From: CAYPHJ01 sp964410485
Lineage (GTDB): Bacteria > Desulfobacterota > Binatia > UBA9968
Assembly (NCBI GenBank): GCA_964410485.1
Contig: CAYPHJ010000116.1
Coordinates: 1-13,720, forward strand
Direction of reading: 5' to 3'
Length of the DNA: 13,720 nt
A program made the position numbers and the translations under genes. This document shows positions 13,001 to 13,720 of this stretch, one piece after another. Position 1 is the stretch's first letter; each line of letters begins with the position of its first letter. The notes under the pieces are model-generated. The model did no database searches and was not told the DNA's origin. It saw only the letters and a list, made by a program, of their open reading frames with translations.

Positions 13001-13720
13001 ATGCCGAACCTAAGCTTACCGACGGGTGTCGATCTTTACTATGAATCACACGGGCGAGGCGAGCCGCTCATTCTCATTCCATCCACCGCCTACTCGGGAG
13101 AAGTTTGGAAGCCAACCCAGATGCCGCTTGCCGATTCGCTAAACCTCATTCTCCACGATCCGCGCGGTTGCGGCCGCTCGGTGCCGATGCAAACGGTCTA
13201 TACGATAGAGCAGATGGCGGCTGATGTTGTGGCATTGATGGACCACTTGCAGGTTCCGGCTGCCCATCTCCTCGGGCACTCCATGGGCGGGCGCATCGCG
13301 CTTTGTCTGGCGCAAAATCTTCCCGGGCGGGTGAAGAGCTTGATCATGGCGGCCAGTGGCTCGGGTCCGGCAGCGCGGCCCGGGTCGGACTGCGTTACGG
13401 GGCTGCCGCATCGGTTAGTCGTCGAAATGGTTAAACTGGGGTTTGAGGAATACATCTATCACGAAATTTGTGAGGCTGACACGTTTTTCACAAAGGATTA
13501 TCGCGATCGTCATCGCGATAAAGTAGAAGAGTTTTACAAGCTCGCGTGGGCGACGCACGCCCAATTGCCCGAATTCGTACACCTCTGCATTGCGCGCCAC
13601 AACTGGGAGGGAACGCACCGGCTGGTCGATGTGAAAGCGCCTACCCTCATCGTGATCGGTGATCAGGACAAAGTAGGCAGCAATCACGTTGCGCAATCAG
13701 AGGTGTTGCACAAGCGCATT
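13001..13720 (+). CDS. Alpha/beta hydrolase (partial, runs off the window)
   Basis: The frame is open from ATG 13001 to the end of the window, 240 codons without a stop, so the C-terminus is missing. GGAGGAG at 12988-12994 is six bases before the start. The alpha/beta-hydrolase fold is clear: DLYYESHGRGEPLILIPS (11-28), LILHDPRGCGRS (49-60), the nucleophile elbow GHSMGG (92-97) with S94, and APTLIVIGDQDKVG (213-226) with D223 as the probable catalytic acid. The catalytic histidine would lie beyond the end. The usual HG oxyanion pair after the first strand is replaced by PST (27-29). Relatives include 3-oxoadipate enol-lactonase, meta-cleavage product hydrolases and haloperoxidase-like esterases, any of which would suit the catabolic genes to the left; substrate is not determined. 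Confidence 0.9.
   Translation, partial: MPNLSLPTGVDLYYESHGRGEPLILIPSTAYSGEVWKPTQMPLADSLNLILHDPRGCGRSVPMQTVYTIEQMAADVVALMDHLQVPAAHLLGHSMGGRIALCLAQNLPGRVKSLIMAASGSGPAARPGSDCVTGLPHRLVVEMVKLGFEEYIYHEICEADTFFTKDYRDRHRDKVEEFYKLAWATHAQLPEFVHLCIARHNWEGTHRLVDVKAPTLIVIGDQDKVGSNHVAQSEVLHKRI

Overview
The window comes from a bacterial chromosome of moderately high GC. The gene content (enolase-superfamily dehydratase/racemase, luciferase-like flavin monooxygenase, fumarylacetoacetase-family hydrolase, class V aminotransferase, VOC protein, alpha/beta hydrolase), two selenoproteins, and long intergenic spacers full of short degenerate repeats suggest an uncultivated soil or sediment lineage, for example the former Deltaproteobacteria, Binatota, Tectomicrobia, Rokubacteria or NC10. 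No marker gene is present, so this placement is inference.

Layout. Positions 1-45 look like the tail of an upstream gene. Four plus-strand catabolic genes follow: enolase superfamily (290-1354), LLM-class monooxygenase (1458-2513), FAH-family hydrolase (3144-4031) and AGXT-type aminotransferase (4157-5269). A 630-base spacer full of inverted repeats interrupts them. Three minus-strand genes come next: a membrane-anchored AgmX/PglI-like plus SH3 protein (5303-6253), a VOC protein (6638-7075) and a protein of unknown function resembling DUF7309/DUF6930 (7229-8257). An MFS transporter (8481-9788) is divergent from the last of these.

The most notable part is 9959-11236. Two adjacent plus-strand genes each contain one in-frame TGA exactly where their families carry a catalytic selenocysteine or cysteine. 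The first is a peroxiredoxin with a T-x-x-U active site (Sec46, TGA at 10094-10096). The second is a GrdB/PrdB-type reductase selenoprotein (Sec143, TGA at 10952-10954). Both reading frames continue downstream with family-typical sequence, and bSECIS-like hairpins follow each TGA; the first has 12 base pairs. Conventional gene calling would split or truncate both. A 9-bp inverted repeat between them could compete with a hairpin that covers the Shine-Dalgarno sequence of the second gene.

The right side holds, on the minus strand, a TPR lipoprotein (11795-12478) followed by mscL with a zinc-ribbon-like tail (11305-11736). A MITE-like element lies at 12673-12824, and an alpha/beta hydrolase starts at 13001 and runs off the end. 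GAAC/GTTC-rich degenerate repeats recur at five gene boundaries.

The catabolic genes plausibly handle small aromatic, cyclic or keto-acid compounds, but no specific pathway can be read from the sequence. The selenoprotein pair looks like a redox or peroxide-handling unit. It needs selenocysteine machinery (selA, selB, selC, selD) encoded elsewhere.
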